Origin: Dyadobacter chenhuakuii
Lineage (GTDB): Bacteria > Bacteroidota > Bacteroidia > Cytophagales > Spirosomataceae
Reading direction: 5' to 3'
Assembly: GCF_023821985.2 (NCBI RefSeq)
Contig: NZ_CP098805.1
Coordinates: 4,646,501 to 4,710,500 of the forward strand
Length of the DNA stretch: 64,000 nucleotides
The notes under the pieces were generated by a model. It did no database searches. It was not told where the DNA came from and was given only the letters and a program-made list of their open reading frames with translations. Positions 9,682-17,182 of this stretch are shown in pieces. The number at the start of each line of letters is the position of its first letter. Position 1 is the first letter of the stretch. The position numbers were made by a program, and so were the translations under genes.

Positions 9682-10905
9682 TTAAAATTGCTGCATCACT
9701 TCATTAATGTCTTTCGAGCCCTCGAAAAATGAAAGTAAGCGCATCAAAATACCTTCTACGACTGCATCCGGGCAGGAAGCACCGCACGTAAGCATAATGC
9801 GGGCAGGCGTATGTTGCGGGAGATAGTTTTCTGTCACCATTTCCTCTTTGGAATGCAGGTTGAAATGGCGGATCAGCTGTTTATCCAAAATTTTATTAAC
9901 TGACTCAATAAAATAAGTCGGGAATTTCTGCTCGCAAAGCTCGACCAAATGTGTCGTGTTGGAGCTGTTATAACCACCGGCAACGATCACCAGATCAGCC
10001 TCATGCGTGAGCAAGGCGTAAGTCGCGTCCTGGTTGTCATTCGTAGCATAGCATAATGTGTCGCGCGTGTTGGCAAAACGATCTTCCACTTGTTCGGGAC
10101 GGAGGCTGTAATGTTTGATCATTACATTTTTCAAAAAGTCAGCAATGCCTTGTGTATCAGATGCCAGCATTGTAGTCTGGTTCACGACGCCGATGCGCTG
10201 CAAATCTTTTTCCGGATCAAAGCCATTGGAATACTGACCTTTAAAATCCTGAAAAAACTGCTCTGCTGGCAATGTGCCTTTCATGTATTCGGCAAGACGT
10301 TCGGCCTGCGCCATGTTTTCAACCACAACGGTCGGCGCGTTTTCCTTGCTATGCGAGAATGTGGCGCGGGTTTCTTCGTGATTTGGCTTGCCGTGGACAA
10401 TGATCGTGTAATTTTTCTCTCCGATCTGCGCAGCGCGGTTCCAGACTTTTTCTACAAACGGGCAGGTTGTATCATAAACGTAGGCGTTAATGCCCAGTTC
10501 GGTCAGTTTTTGCTGGTTTTCGACGGTTGTGCCGAAAGCGGGGACGATCACAATGTCATCTGCATTCAGTTCCTCCCAGGGAATGAGCGGATTTCCTTTG
10601 GTATCCATGATAAAACGCACGCCCCGGTCCACCAGATCGCGGTTTACGTCCGGGTTATGGATCATTTCACTGAGCAGGAAAATGCGTTTATCCGGGTTTT
10701 CAGCAATGGCCTTATAAGCAATGTCAATGGCGTTTTCAACCCCGTAGCAAAATCCAAAATGCCGCGCAATCAGAAATTGGACCGGGCCGAAATCCAGCAA
10801 TGTAGGTGCATAGTCACGTTTCAGCTTGTCATTTTTACGGCGGAATTCCTTAATCGGCGTAATGATCCTGCTCCGGTAAAAATCAGGAATGTTGAACGTT
10901 TTCAT
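9682..10905 (-). CDS. ispH: 4-hydroxy-3-methylbut-2-enyl diphosphate reductase
   Basis: Last step of the MEP isoprenoid pathway: an iron-sulfur enzyme converts HMBPP to IPP and DMAPP. Three cluster-ligand Cys are visible: FGFCYG near residue 52, TCPFVEKV near 147 and DTLCYATND near 284. Substrate-binding motifs HGKPNHEET and GGYNSSNTTHL are also present. At 407 aa it is longer than the E. coli enzyme (about 316), as is usual in Bacteroidota. The start MKTFNIPDFYRS is the only good ATG. The polyprenyl synthase at 29 kb would use its products. Confidence 0.96.
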   Translation of the reverse strand: MKTFNIPDFYRSRIITPIKEFRRKNDKLKRDYAPTLLDFGPVQFLIARHFGFCYGVENAIDIAYKAIAENPDKRIFLLSEMIHNPDVNRDLVDRGVRFIMDTKGNPLIPWEELNADDIVIVPAFGTTVENQQKLTELGINAYVYDTTCPFVEKVWNRAAQIGEKNYTIIVHGKPNHEETRATFSHSKENAPTVVVENMAQAERLAEYMKGTLPAEQFFQDFKGQYSNGFDPEKDLQRIGVVNQTTMLASDTQGIADFLKNVMIKHYSLRPEQVEDRFANTRDTLCYATNDNQDATYALLTHEADLVIVAGGYNSSNTTHLVELCEQKFPTYFIESVNKILDKQLIRHFNLHSKEEMVTENYLPQHTPARIMLTCGASCPDAVVEGILMRLLSFFEGSKDINEVMQQF

Positions 10906-11109
10906 TGACTAAATTTGGTAGATTGCAGTAAACAAATTAGGGTATATTATGACCAAAAATCAAACATATACGATCCTTTTTTAAGAACAACGGTTCATCA
11001 AACATTGTTCGAACGACGTTTACGGAAAATTTTTTTCCCGTTGATGCAACATGCAGGCGCATCTGCTGTCCTTGATACAGAACGTTCAAATATATATTAG
11101 CCATTCTGC

Positions 11110-11673
11110 TTGAAAACACATTTTTACCCTGACCGGCACGTCGAACTGGTGGAACGTTGTAAACTCGGTGAGCGCAAAGCGCAATACGAGCTTTATAAGT
11201 TGTATTCGAAAGCCATGTTCAACATCTGCATGCGGATATTGAATCATTTGGGGGAGGCAGAGGACGCTTTACAGGAAGCATTCGTGGATGCATTTACCAA
11301 CCTGCACCAGTTTCGGCAGCAGTCGACATTCGGCGCCTGGTTGAAGCAGATCGTTGTCAATAAGGCGATTAACCACATGCGGAGCCGGAAAGTGAAATGG
11401 GTGGAAATTGAAGAATGGCAGGAAACGGCGGAGAACATCGACCGGAATGAAAGTTATTTCGGGATGGATGAGCATGAGACGAACCTGGAAGTGGAGCGCG
11501 TGCGCAACACGGTGCAGAAGCTGCCGGATGGTTACAGAGTGGTCTTGAGCCTTTACTTATTTGAAGGATACGATCACGAGGAAATAGGAGAGGTGCTGGG
11601 GATCAGCGAAACGACGTCAAGGACGCAATATATGAGAGCTAAAAGAAAACTCACAGAAATGCTTTCGAAATAG
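11110..11673 (+). CDS. ECF-type RNA polymerase sigma factor
   Basis: Extracytoplasmic-function sigma-70 family member, 187 aa, directing RNA polymerase to a specific regulon. Region 2 is visible at about residues 25-75 (EAEDALQEAFVDAFTNLHQF) and region 4 at about 130-180, with the helix-turn-helix segment YDHEEIGEVLGISETTSRTQ. The only in-frame start after an upstream TAG (11098-11100) that keeps region 2 is TTG at 11110. Two genes follow on the same strand: a single-pass membrane protein and an exported DUF4097-like protein. The arrangement suggests a sigma factor co-transcribed with its membrane regulator. The target regulon cannot be told from sequence. Confidence 0.93.
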   Translation: MKTHFYPDRHVELVERCKLGERKAQYELYKLYSKAMFNICMRILNHLGEAEDALQEAFVDAFTNLHQFRQQSTFGAWLKQIVVNKAINHMRSRKVKWVEIEEWQETAENIDRNESYFGMDEHETNLEVERVRNTVQKLPDGYRVVLSLYLFEGYDHEEIGEVLGISETTSRTQYMRAKRKLTEMLSK

Positions 11674-11766
11674 TTGCAGCAATAATTTTAAACTTAATCG
11701 TTTGAGTTCCATCTAAACTAATAAGGATTTGAGAACATTATTTACACATGACAAGTTGATTAACCT

Positions 11767-12375
11767 ATGAAAAATTCTTCTGATAAAAAAGATCGATTGG
11801 AGCGGTTTGTGCGAGATAACAGGGATGGATTTGATACTTTCTTACCGCAAGATTCTTTATGGAGCCAGATCGATAGCAAATTACATAACGAGATTCCGAT
11901 TGTGCCGGAGCAATCCAAAAAAAAAATTAGGCGACTGAGCAGCCCTTATTTTGACTGGCGCATAGCGGCCGGTGTGTTCCTGGCGCTTGGAATTGGTTTT
12001 TTAGTTTACCTCAATAATGAATACGGCATAACCCGCGACCCGAAAGTGGCGCTCAAAGTCCCTACCTATGCCAAGGAATTCAATGCTTACAATGTTGCAA
12101 TAGACCAGAAAAGAGAGGAGATCATCAAACTCGCGCGGAATAATCCGGAGGTGTATAAAGATTTCTCTGCGGATCTGGAAAGTCTGGAAGTGAGTTATAA
12201 AAATCTGCGCTCCAACTTATCGAATGCTCCCAACCAGGAAGCATTACTGGAAGCGATGGTCCAGAACTTACAATGGCAGGTTGACCTGCTCAACCAACAA
12301 TTAGAAATTTTGCAACGCATTAATAAAGTAAAAAATGGAGACGATAAAGAAGTCGACAGCGCGCCTGTTATTTAG
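11767..12375 (+). CDS. Single-pass membrane coiled-coil protein, candidate anti-sigma factor
   Basis: 202 aa; no named family recognised. Seen: a charged N-terminal cytoplasmic segment of about 60 residues (KDRLERFVRDNRDGFDTF), one transmembrane helix at about residues 62-82 (AAGVFLALGIGFLVYL), and a long helical, probably coiled-coil periplasmic part rich in Leu, Gln and Asn (about 105-190). It sits 93 bp after the ECF sigma gene and its end overlaps the next gene by 41 bp, so the three are probably co-transcribed. Position and topology fit an anti-sigma factor, but no zinc-binding anti-sigma motif (HxxxCxxC) is visible. The role is inferred from context only. Confidence 0.75.
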   Translation: MKNSSDKKDRLERFVRDNRDGFDTFLPQDSLWSQIDSKLHNEIPIVPEQSKKKIRRLSSPYFDWRIAAGVFLALGIGFLVYLNNEYGITRDPKVALKVPTYAKEFNAYNVAIDQKREEIIKLARNNPEVYKDFSADLESLEVSYKNLRSNLSNAPNQEALLEAMVQNLQWQVDLLNQQLEILQRINKVKNGDDKEVDSAPVI

Positions 12376-13393
12376 CATGTTTTTCATGCTGCCGCAGCTG
12401 TTGCTGGCAGTAAGCCCGGATCCGGAACAGAACGGGCTCATTGAAAAACGAAGGAATATTGTAAAGGTTTTTGATGTTAAAAATAATGACCAGCTTGTCG
12501 TTGATAATCAGTTTGGGCAGGTCAAAATCAATCTTTGGAATAAGGAAGAGATTAAGGTTGAGATCATTGTAACGGCGAATGCGCCTACGGACGGCCGCGC
12601 TTCGGAATATCTCGGGGCTGTTAGAATCGACGAAAAACGGATCAAGAACCAGATCAACCTGACGACACATATTGACAGGAGCCAGTTTGGAAATAATGGC
12701 TGGAACAACAAAAAAGGTGACAAGAACTTCATTCAGATCGATTACACGGTATATATGCCAAAAGAAAATGCGCTGATTGTGCGCAACAAGTTTGGCGACA
12801 CAGACATTCCTTCCTTTCACGCGCCGCTGACGGTGGATTCACGCTATGGGCATTTCGTAGCCAACATTCTGGATAATGCTGAAAACGTGATCGATGTGCG
12901 TTATGGCAGCGCTAAAATTGGGAAAATGGACGGCGGAAAGCTGGAATTCCAATACTCAAACCTGAAACTGGATATGGCTAAAAAAGTGTTCATTACCAAC
13001 AAGTTCGGCGAGCTGAACATTGGTGATGTGACAAATCTGGATGCCGACATTGATTATTCAGGCGCGAAAATCGGAACCATGCGCGGCTCAGGAAAAATTA
13101 AGCTGAACTACTCAGGTAATTTCAAGATTGATCAGCTTACCAATTCAGCGGAAAACATTGACATTCAGGCATCTTACTCGTCGATTATCTTGCCGGCAGA
13201 TGCAAACCAGTTCAATGTGACGGTTACTTATGGGAATTTCAGTTATCCGTCCTCCAATGTGAATTTTTCCATGCAGCCGGCGAAGGATGATAAAGCTTAT
13301 AAACAAAAGCAATATCAAGGAAAAGTAGGAACCGGATCAGGAACGCGGATAACCGTCGTATCACGATTTGGTGATGTGAAATTGAAAGATTAA
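12335..13393 (+). CDS. Exported DUF4097-like putative adhesin
   Basis: 352 aa with an N-terminal signal peptide (about residues 1-26, ending LLLAVS). The mature part is built from short repeated beta strands with motifs such as NQFGQVKI, NKFGDTDI, RYGHFVAN and NKFGELNI. This pattern is typical of the DUF4097/DUF2807-type putative adhesins, which form right-handed beta solenoids. It starts at ATG 12335, 41 bp inside the preceding membrane-protein gene, pointing to translational coupling in the sigma-factor operon. It may be the envelope target or sensor of that system. Function is unproven. It converges on bshC. Confidence 0.8.
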   Translation: METIKKSTARLLFSMFFMLPQLLLAVSPDPEQNGLIEKRRNIVKVFDVKNNDQLVVDNQFGQVKINLWNKEEIKVEIIVTANAPTDGRASEYLGAVRIDEKRIKNQINLTTHIDRSQFGNNGWNNKKGDKNFIQIDYTVYMPKENALIVRNKFGDTDIPSFHAPLTVDSRYGHFVANILDNAENVIDVRYGSAKIGKMDGGKLEFQYSNLKLDMAKKVFITNKFGELNIGDVTNLDADIDYSGAKIGTMRGSGKIKLNYSGNFKIDQLTNSAENIDIQASYSSIILPADANQFNVTVTYGNFSYPSSNVNFSMQPAKDDKAYKQKQYQGKVGTGSGTRITVVSRFGDVKLKD

Positions 13394-13407
13394 TGTGTGT
13401 AAGCCAG

Positions 13408-14961
13408 TCATTTATCTTCAACTAACACATTGTATCTGAAATCCAGCGGATCGAAAAGATCGAACAGCTTTTCGATAAATTGCGGATCATTGATGTAGAA
13501 ATTCAGCAGATTATCATAGCGTTCCTGGGCGATTCCGTTCGGGAACAGCTTGTTTTTTAGGCTGATCAATTGCGTAATCTCAGACTCGTGGTTGCGCTCT
13601 TCGGCTTTAATAATGCGCTTTTCCAGATGTTTCAGCGAATTCAGTAACCGCGTTTGCTCGGCTTTGACAGCTCCGTGCATGGTTTGGTCCACTGCGGTTG
13701 CTTTATTTAAAATCGCCTCAAAAATCTCATTAAACGCATTTTTCTGATCTTCCAGACTTAAAATATGCTGTGTATTCCGCTCAACAAATGTCTTCCTTAA
13801 CGCAACTTCATCCAGAAAAAGATCCTTGTAATTGATCTTCAATTTCTCGACCTTTTTCCCTTGCAAATGATTGATATACAATGCAAAGTTACGCGGCATT
13901 AACATGGGAAAGGGTACATTGAAATGCTCAAAAACTCCTTTTAACTGCATCCAGTAAGGCACTTCTGACGGCCCGCCGATATACGCAAGATTTGGTAAGA
14001 TTACCTCTTCGTATAATGGTCTCAGAACCACATTCGGACTGAAAAATTCGGGATTTTTAGAAGCCAGATCGAGGATTTCCGACTTGGTGAATGTAATGTC
14101 TGTATTCAAAACCTGGAAATTGTCGCCGTCACGCGTAATGCGCTCGCGAAGTCCGTCGGCCAGGTAAAAAAGATTGATTTCTCGTGCGTGAAGCGGCGTG
14201 TGATAACCCAGTGCATTGAGTTTGCCGGTGGTTTCTGTGACCAGTTTTTCGGAAACTGAGTCGGTGAGTTCTTCCTTAATAATGGGCAGGAAGTGCCGTT
14301 TTAAATCTGCGTGATCTGCGTCAAGCGTGATCAGGCCCTGTTTTCCAAACAATTCGTGCATATAACATCGCACTGCATCGGCCAGTGTGGTGTTTTCGAG
14401 ATAAGCTTTTGCAAACAACATGGGCTTATCCGGCAATTGCTTTAAAATGCTTTCCAGCTCCTTCGGATTCAGGCGGCCCACAGCTCCCTTGTGCTCGCCG
14501 GTCCACTTATGCGTTTGTCCAAACAGATGAAAAGTCGCAATTTCTTCAAAATCATGATCTTCCGTGGCCATCCAGTAAATGGGCACGAAATTGTATTCGG
14601 GATAAGCCTCCTTTAGTGCTCTCGCAAGCTTTACCGTCGTTACGATTTTATAAATAATGTAAAGCGGGCCGGTGAAAATATTGAGCTGGTGACCTGTTGT
14701 GACAGTGAATGTATTTTCCTTTAAAAGGATCGAAAAATCGGGCAGATAAGGAAGTCCTGTGTATTGTTTTTCTAAAACATCAACCAGCGTTTTACGCTTT
14801 TCAATATCAAAATTCTGCTTGCTAATGATGGCCTCTTTTGCATTCTCCAAAGTCGGATAAATACTGTAAAACGATTCCAATGCAGGTTTTTGATCGAGAT
14901 AATCAAGGAGTAATGCAGGAAATTGGCCCGTTGTACGAAGATCCAGGGAATGCAGGGTCAT
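13408..14961 (-). CDS. bshC: Bacillithiol biosynthesis cysteine-adding enzyme
   Basis: Adds cysteine to glucosaminyl-malate in the last step of bacillithiol synthesis, the low-molecular-weight thiol used by Firmicutes and many Bacteroidota. The product is 517 aa, close to the usual length. Recognisable motifs: TGHQLNIFTGPLYIIYKI near residue 100, PIYWMATEDHDFEEI near 135, and YIGGPSEVPYWMQLKG near 325. The C-terminal part is a long coiled coil typical of BshC. The start is ATG 14961 (MTLHSLDLRTTG); a TTG 12 codons upstream is less likely. bshA and bshB are not in the window. Confidence 0.95.
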   Translation of the reverse strand: MTLHSLDLRTTGQFPALLLDYLDQKPALESFYSIYPTLENAKEAIISKQNFDIEKRKTLVDVLEKQYTGLPYLPDFSILLKENTFTVTTGHQLNIFTGPLYIIYKIVTTVKLARALKEAYPEYNFVPIYWMATEDHDFEEIATFHLFGQTHKWTGEHKGAVGRLNPKELESILKQLPDKPMLFAKAYLENTTLADAVRCYMHELFGKQGLITLDADHADLKRHFLPIIKEELTDSVSEKLVTETTGKLNALGYHTPLHAREINLFYLADGLRERITRDGDNFQVLNTDITFTKSEILDLASKNPEFFSPNVVLRPLYEEVILPNLAYIGGPSEVPYWMQLKGVFEHFNVPFPMLMPRNFALYINHLQGKKVEKLKINYKDLFLDEVALRKTFVERNTQHILSLEDQKNAFNEIFEAILNKATAVDQTMHGAVKAEQTRLLNSLKHLEKRIIKAEERNHESEITQLISLKNKLFPNGIAQERYDNLLNFYINDPQFIEKLFDLFDPLDFRYNVLVEDK

Positions 14962-15114
14962 GAAAGGTGGTTTTTCAGTAACTAATAGAGAATCCAACGT
15001 AAATTATTTAGCGATATTTTATTCAAACAACCATTAACCTAACGTGAAAACAAAGGATATTGGTTTCCCAAATTTGCGCATTTTGGGGTAGAATAAAAAA
15101 CCTTTCATCACAAC

Positions 15115-15146
15115 AAAAAAGCCAGACCTTACAAAGGTCCGGCTTT
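15115..15146 (-). terminator. Rho-independent terminator of the acyl-CoA dehydrogenase gene
   Basis: On the minus strand the stem AAAGCCGGACCTT/AAGGTCTGGCTTT has one mismatch and a 3-base loop, followed by a T-run. It lies about 80 bp after the dehydrogenase stop. The rest of the 262-bp gap between bshC and this gene shows nothing else clear. Confidence 0.85.
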
Positions 15147-15223
15147 CCATGATTCATTTGGTTTTTAGTTGTGCAGGCATTGTAATCGAGCTTTAAACCC
15201 GGCTCTCCGCCCAAAATATTGTT

Positions 15224-17038
15224 TCAAAAAACATAATCATTCTTGGCAATCAGTTCATCAGCAACGCTGCGGCGCGCATCTTTGAGGTTAACCGGTTCAA
15301 TTTTCGTAAACCGTTTCAATCCCATCAGCATCACCCGCAGCTCATCGCTTTCTGCAAAGCTTGTGATGGCAGCTCTTCCGGCATTGTTTACCTTCTCAAC
15401 AGCGCGGTGCAAGTAAATGATAGCCATATCCTGGTGCAGCTTATTGGCATCAACTCCAAGCAACTCAATCCGTTTTTCAACCCGTAACAGCACCGATTCA
15501 GCAGCATAAATTTCAATCACCATGTCGGCCAGGTTCATGATAATTTCCTGCTCTTCGGAAAGTTTCATCATGAATTTCTGAACGGCCGCACCCGCCACCA
15601 TTAAGGCTGCTTTTTTAAGATTTTGAATGACTTTTTTCTCAGTTGCAAAGAGCGTTTCGTCTTCGCTCATGCTGAAATCAGGAATGGACATAATTTCTTT
15701 TCCAACCGCCATCGCGGGCCCCATCAGATCGATCTGGCCTTTCATGGCGCGTTTCAGGAGCATATCCACGACGAGGAGCCTGTTGATCTCATTGGTTCCC
15801 TCAAAAATCCGGTTAATACGGCTGTCGCGGTAAGCCCGGTCCATAGGCGCATCTGCGGAAAAGCCCATGCCGCCGTAGATTTGAACGCCTTCATCCACCA
15901 CAAAATCAAGCACTTCTGAGCCATGTACTTTCATAATGGCACATTCAATGGCTAATTCTTCCAGTGCTTTCAGTTTAGATTCCGCGTCTGACATCCCTTT
16001 TTCCTGAAAGGTGGAAATCAGGTCATCAATGTTTTGCCCAACGCGGTAAGAAGCTGATTCGGAGGCAAACATTTGCGTAGCCATTTCCGCCAGCTTATGC
16101 TTTATCGCACCAAATTGGGAGATAGCCGTGCCAAATTGTTTCCTTTCATTGGCATATGCAATGGCCTGTTGCGTTACTCTTTTGGCACCGCCTAATGCTG
16201 CCGCAGCCAATTTGATCCGCCCGATATTAAGAATGTTAACTGCGATCTTAAAGCCGTTTCCGCGTTCTGAAAGCATGTTTTCGACGGGAACCAGGCAATC
16301 ATTGAAGAAGATCTGCCGCGTATCCGAGCCCTTAATCCCCATTTTATGTTCCGGTGCATTCATTGTAATGCCGCCGGATGACTTTTCAATGATGAAGGCG
16401 CTCAGGTTCTTATCAGTTTGTCCGTTTTCTTCAATTTTGGCAAACACAATAAACACATCTGCAAAACCGCCATTGGTAATCCACATTTTCTGGCCGGTAA
16501 TGGCATAATGTTGACCGTCGGAAGTGAGTATCGCTTTGGTTTTACCAGAGTTGGCATCCGAGCCCGAATCCGGCTCTGTTAAACAATATGCTGCTTTCCA
16601 TTCACCCGTCGCGAGCTTGGGAAGATATTTGCTTTTTTGTGCTTCATTTCCGTAGTAAAGGATCGGCAATGTGCCGATGCCCGTGTGCGCCGAAAGTGCG
16701 ACGGAGAATGAATTCCCTGCGCCGGTGGCCTCCGCAACGAGCATGGAAGTGTTGAAGTTCATGCCAAAACCGCCATATTCCTCCGGAACGGCCGTTCCCA
16801 GCAAGCCCAGCTCACCGGCTTTGTCCATCAATCCTGAAATCAGCTCGGGACTTTTTGCATGATCAATTTCGTCCAGGATGGGCCATATTTCCTTGCCAAG
16901 AAACTCCCTGCAAGTGTCTGCAATCATACGCTGCTCTTCCGTAAACTCCTCAGGAATAAAAATTTGGGACGATAAGGTTTCTTTAATCAAAAATTCACCT
17001 CCCTTAATAGACGTCTTATTCGCTTCTGCAACGGCCAT
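15224..17038 (-). CDS. Acyl-CoA dehydrogenase, long form
   Basis: FAD-dependent first step of fatty-acid beta-oxidation (acyl-CoA to trans-2-enoyl-CoA). At 604 aa it has the roughly 390-residue dehydrogenase core plus a C-terminal helical extension like the very-long-chain/ACAD9 group. Seen: CLTEPDSGSDANSG and WITNGG (FAD and substrate binding), ANERKQFGTAISQFG, and the C-terminal core signature GGMGFSADAPMDRAYRDSR followed by IFEGTNEI. ATG 17038 is the natural start. Two palindromic operator candidates surround its promoter and one matches the thiolase promoter at 23.5 kb, so the two are probably co-regulated. A strong terminator follows. Confidence 0.95.
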   Translation of the reverse strand: MAVAEANKTSIKGGEFLIKETLSSQIFIPEEFTEEQRMIADTCREFLGKEIWPILDEIDHAKSPELISGLMDKAGELGLLGTAVPEEYGGFGMNFNTSMLVAEATGAGNSFSVALSAHTGIGTLPILYYGNEAQKSKYLPKLATGEWKAAYCLTEPDSGSDANSGKTKAILTSDGQHYAITGQKMWITNGGFADVFIVFAKIEENGQTDKNLSAFIIEKSSGGITMNAPEHKMGIKGSDTRQIFFNDCLVPVENMLSERGNGFKIAVNILNIGRIKLAAAALGGAKRVTQQAIAYANERKQFGTAISQFGAIKHKLAEMATQMFASESASYRVGQNIDDLISTFQEKGMSDAESKLKALEELAIECAIMKVHGSEVLDFVVDEGVQIYGGMGFSADAPMDRAYRDSRINRIFEGTNEINRLLVVDMLLKRAMKGQIDLMGPAMAVGKEIMSIPDFSMSEDETLFATEKKVIQNLKKAALMVAGAAVQKFMMKLSEEQEIIMNLADMVIEIYAAESVLLRVEKRIELLGVDANKLHQDMAIIYLHRAVEKVNNAGRAAITSFAESDELRVMLMGLKRFTKIEPVNLKDARRSVADELIAKNDYVF

Positions 17039-17077
17039 ATTTTTTAACTTTTATTGATGGTTAAGGCTTGAATTAAG

Positions 17078-17091
17078 GTATGCTTGCATAC
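17078..17091. promoter_or_regulatory. Palindromic operator candidate, acyl-CoA dehydrogenase site 1
   Basis: Perfect palindrome GTATGCTTGCATAC (6-bp arms, 2-bp centre) 40 bp upstream of the dehydrogenase ATG, just downstream of the predicted transcription start. The same GTATGCNNGCATAC occurs at the thiolase promoter. Size and symmetry suit a TetR- or MarR-type dimer. Confidence 0.65.
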
Positions 17092-17105
17092 TACTTCTTG
17101 TATTG

Positions 17106-17135
17106 CAAATATAAATCATTCGCAGTATTATGCAA
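17106..17135 (-). promoter_or_regulatory. Bacteroidota-type promoter of the acyl-CoA dehydrogenase gene
   Basis: The minus strand carries TATATTTG (17106-17113), a full match to the -7 box TAnnTTTG, 19 bases after a TTG (17133-17135) in the -33 position. The -33 trinucleotide lies inside operator site 2, and site 1 lies just downstream of the expected start. Confidence 0.6.
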
Positions 17136-17141
17136 GCATAC
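17128..17141. promoter_or_regulatory. Palindromic operator candidate, acyl-CoA dehydrogenase site 2
   Basis: TTATGCAAGCATAC matches GTATGCNNGCATAC with one mismatch. Its centre is 50 bp from that of site 1, close to five helical turns, so two dimers could sit on one face of the DNA. It overlaps the -33 promoter element. Confidence 0.55.
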
Positions 17142-17182
17142 CTTTCGCAAAAACCAAAGGAGAAAAATGGTGATTTAAAGCC

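Noticed and set aside
10090..10908. 272-codon open frame on the plus strand across ispH
   Set aside because: It lies wholly antisense to ispH, whose cluster Cys and motifs are intact; the translated product has no recognisable domain and low-complexity content typical of a mirror frame.
10915..11100. Short open frames on both strands between ispH and the sigma-factor gene
   Set aside because: About 60 codons with no domain, TTG-type or poor starts and overlap with each other; best read as a promoter-bearing intergenic region. No RNA gene was recognised there.
15023..15214. 63-codon open frame after the acyl-CoA dehydrogenase gene
   Set aside because: It runs straight through a strong terminator hairpin and has no family match.
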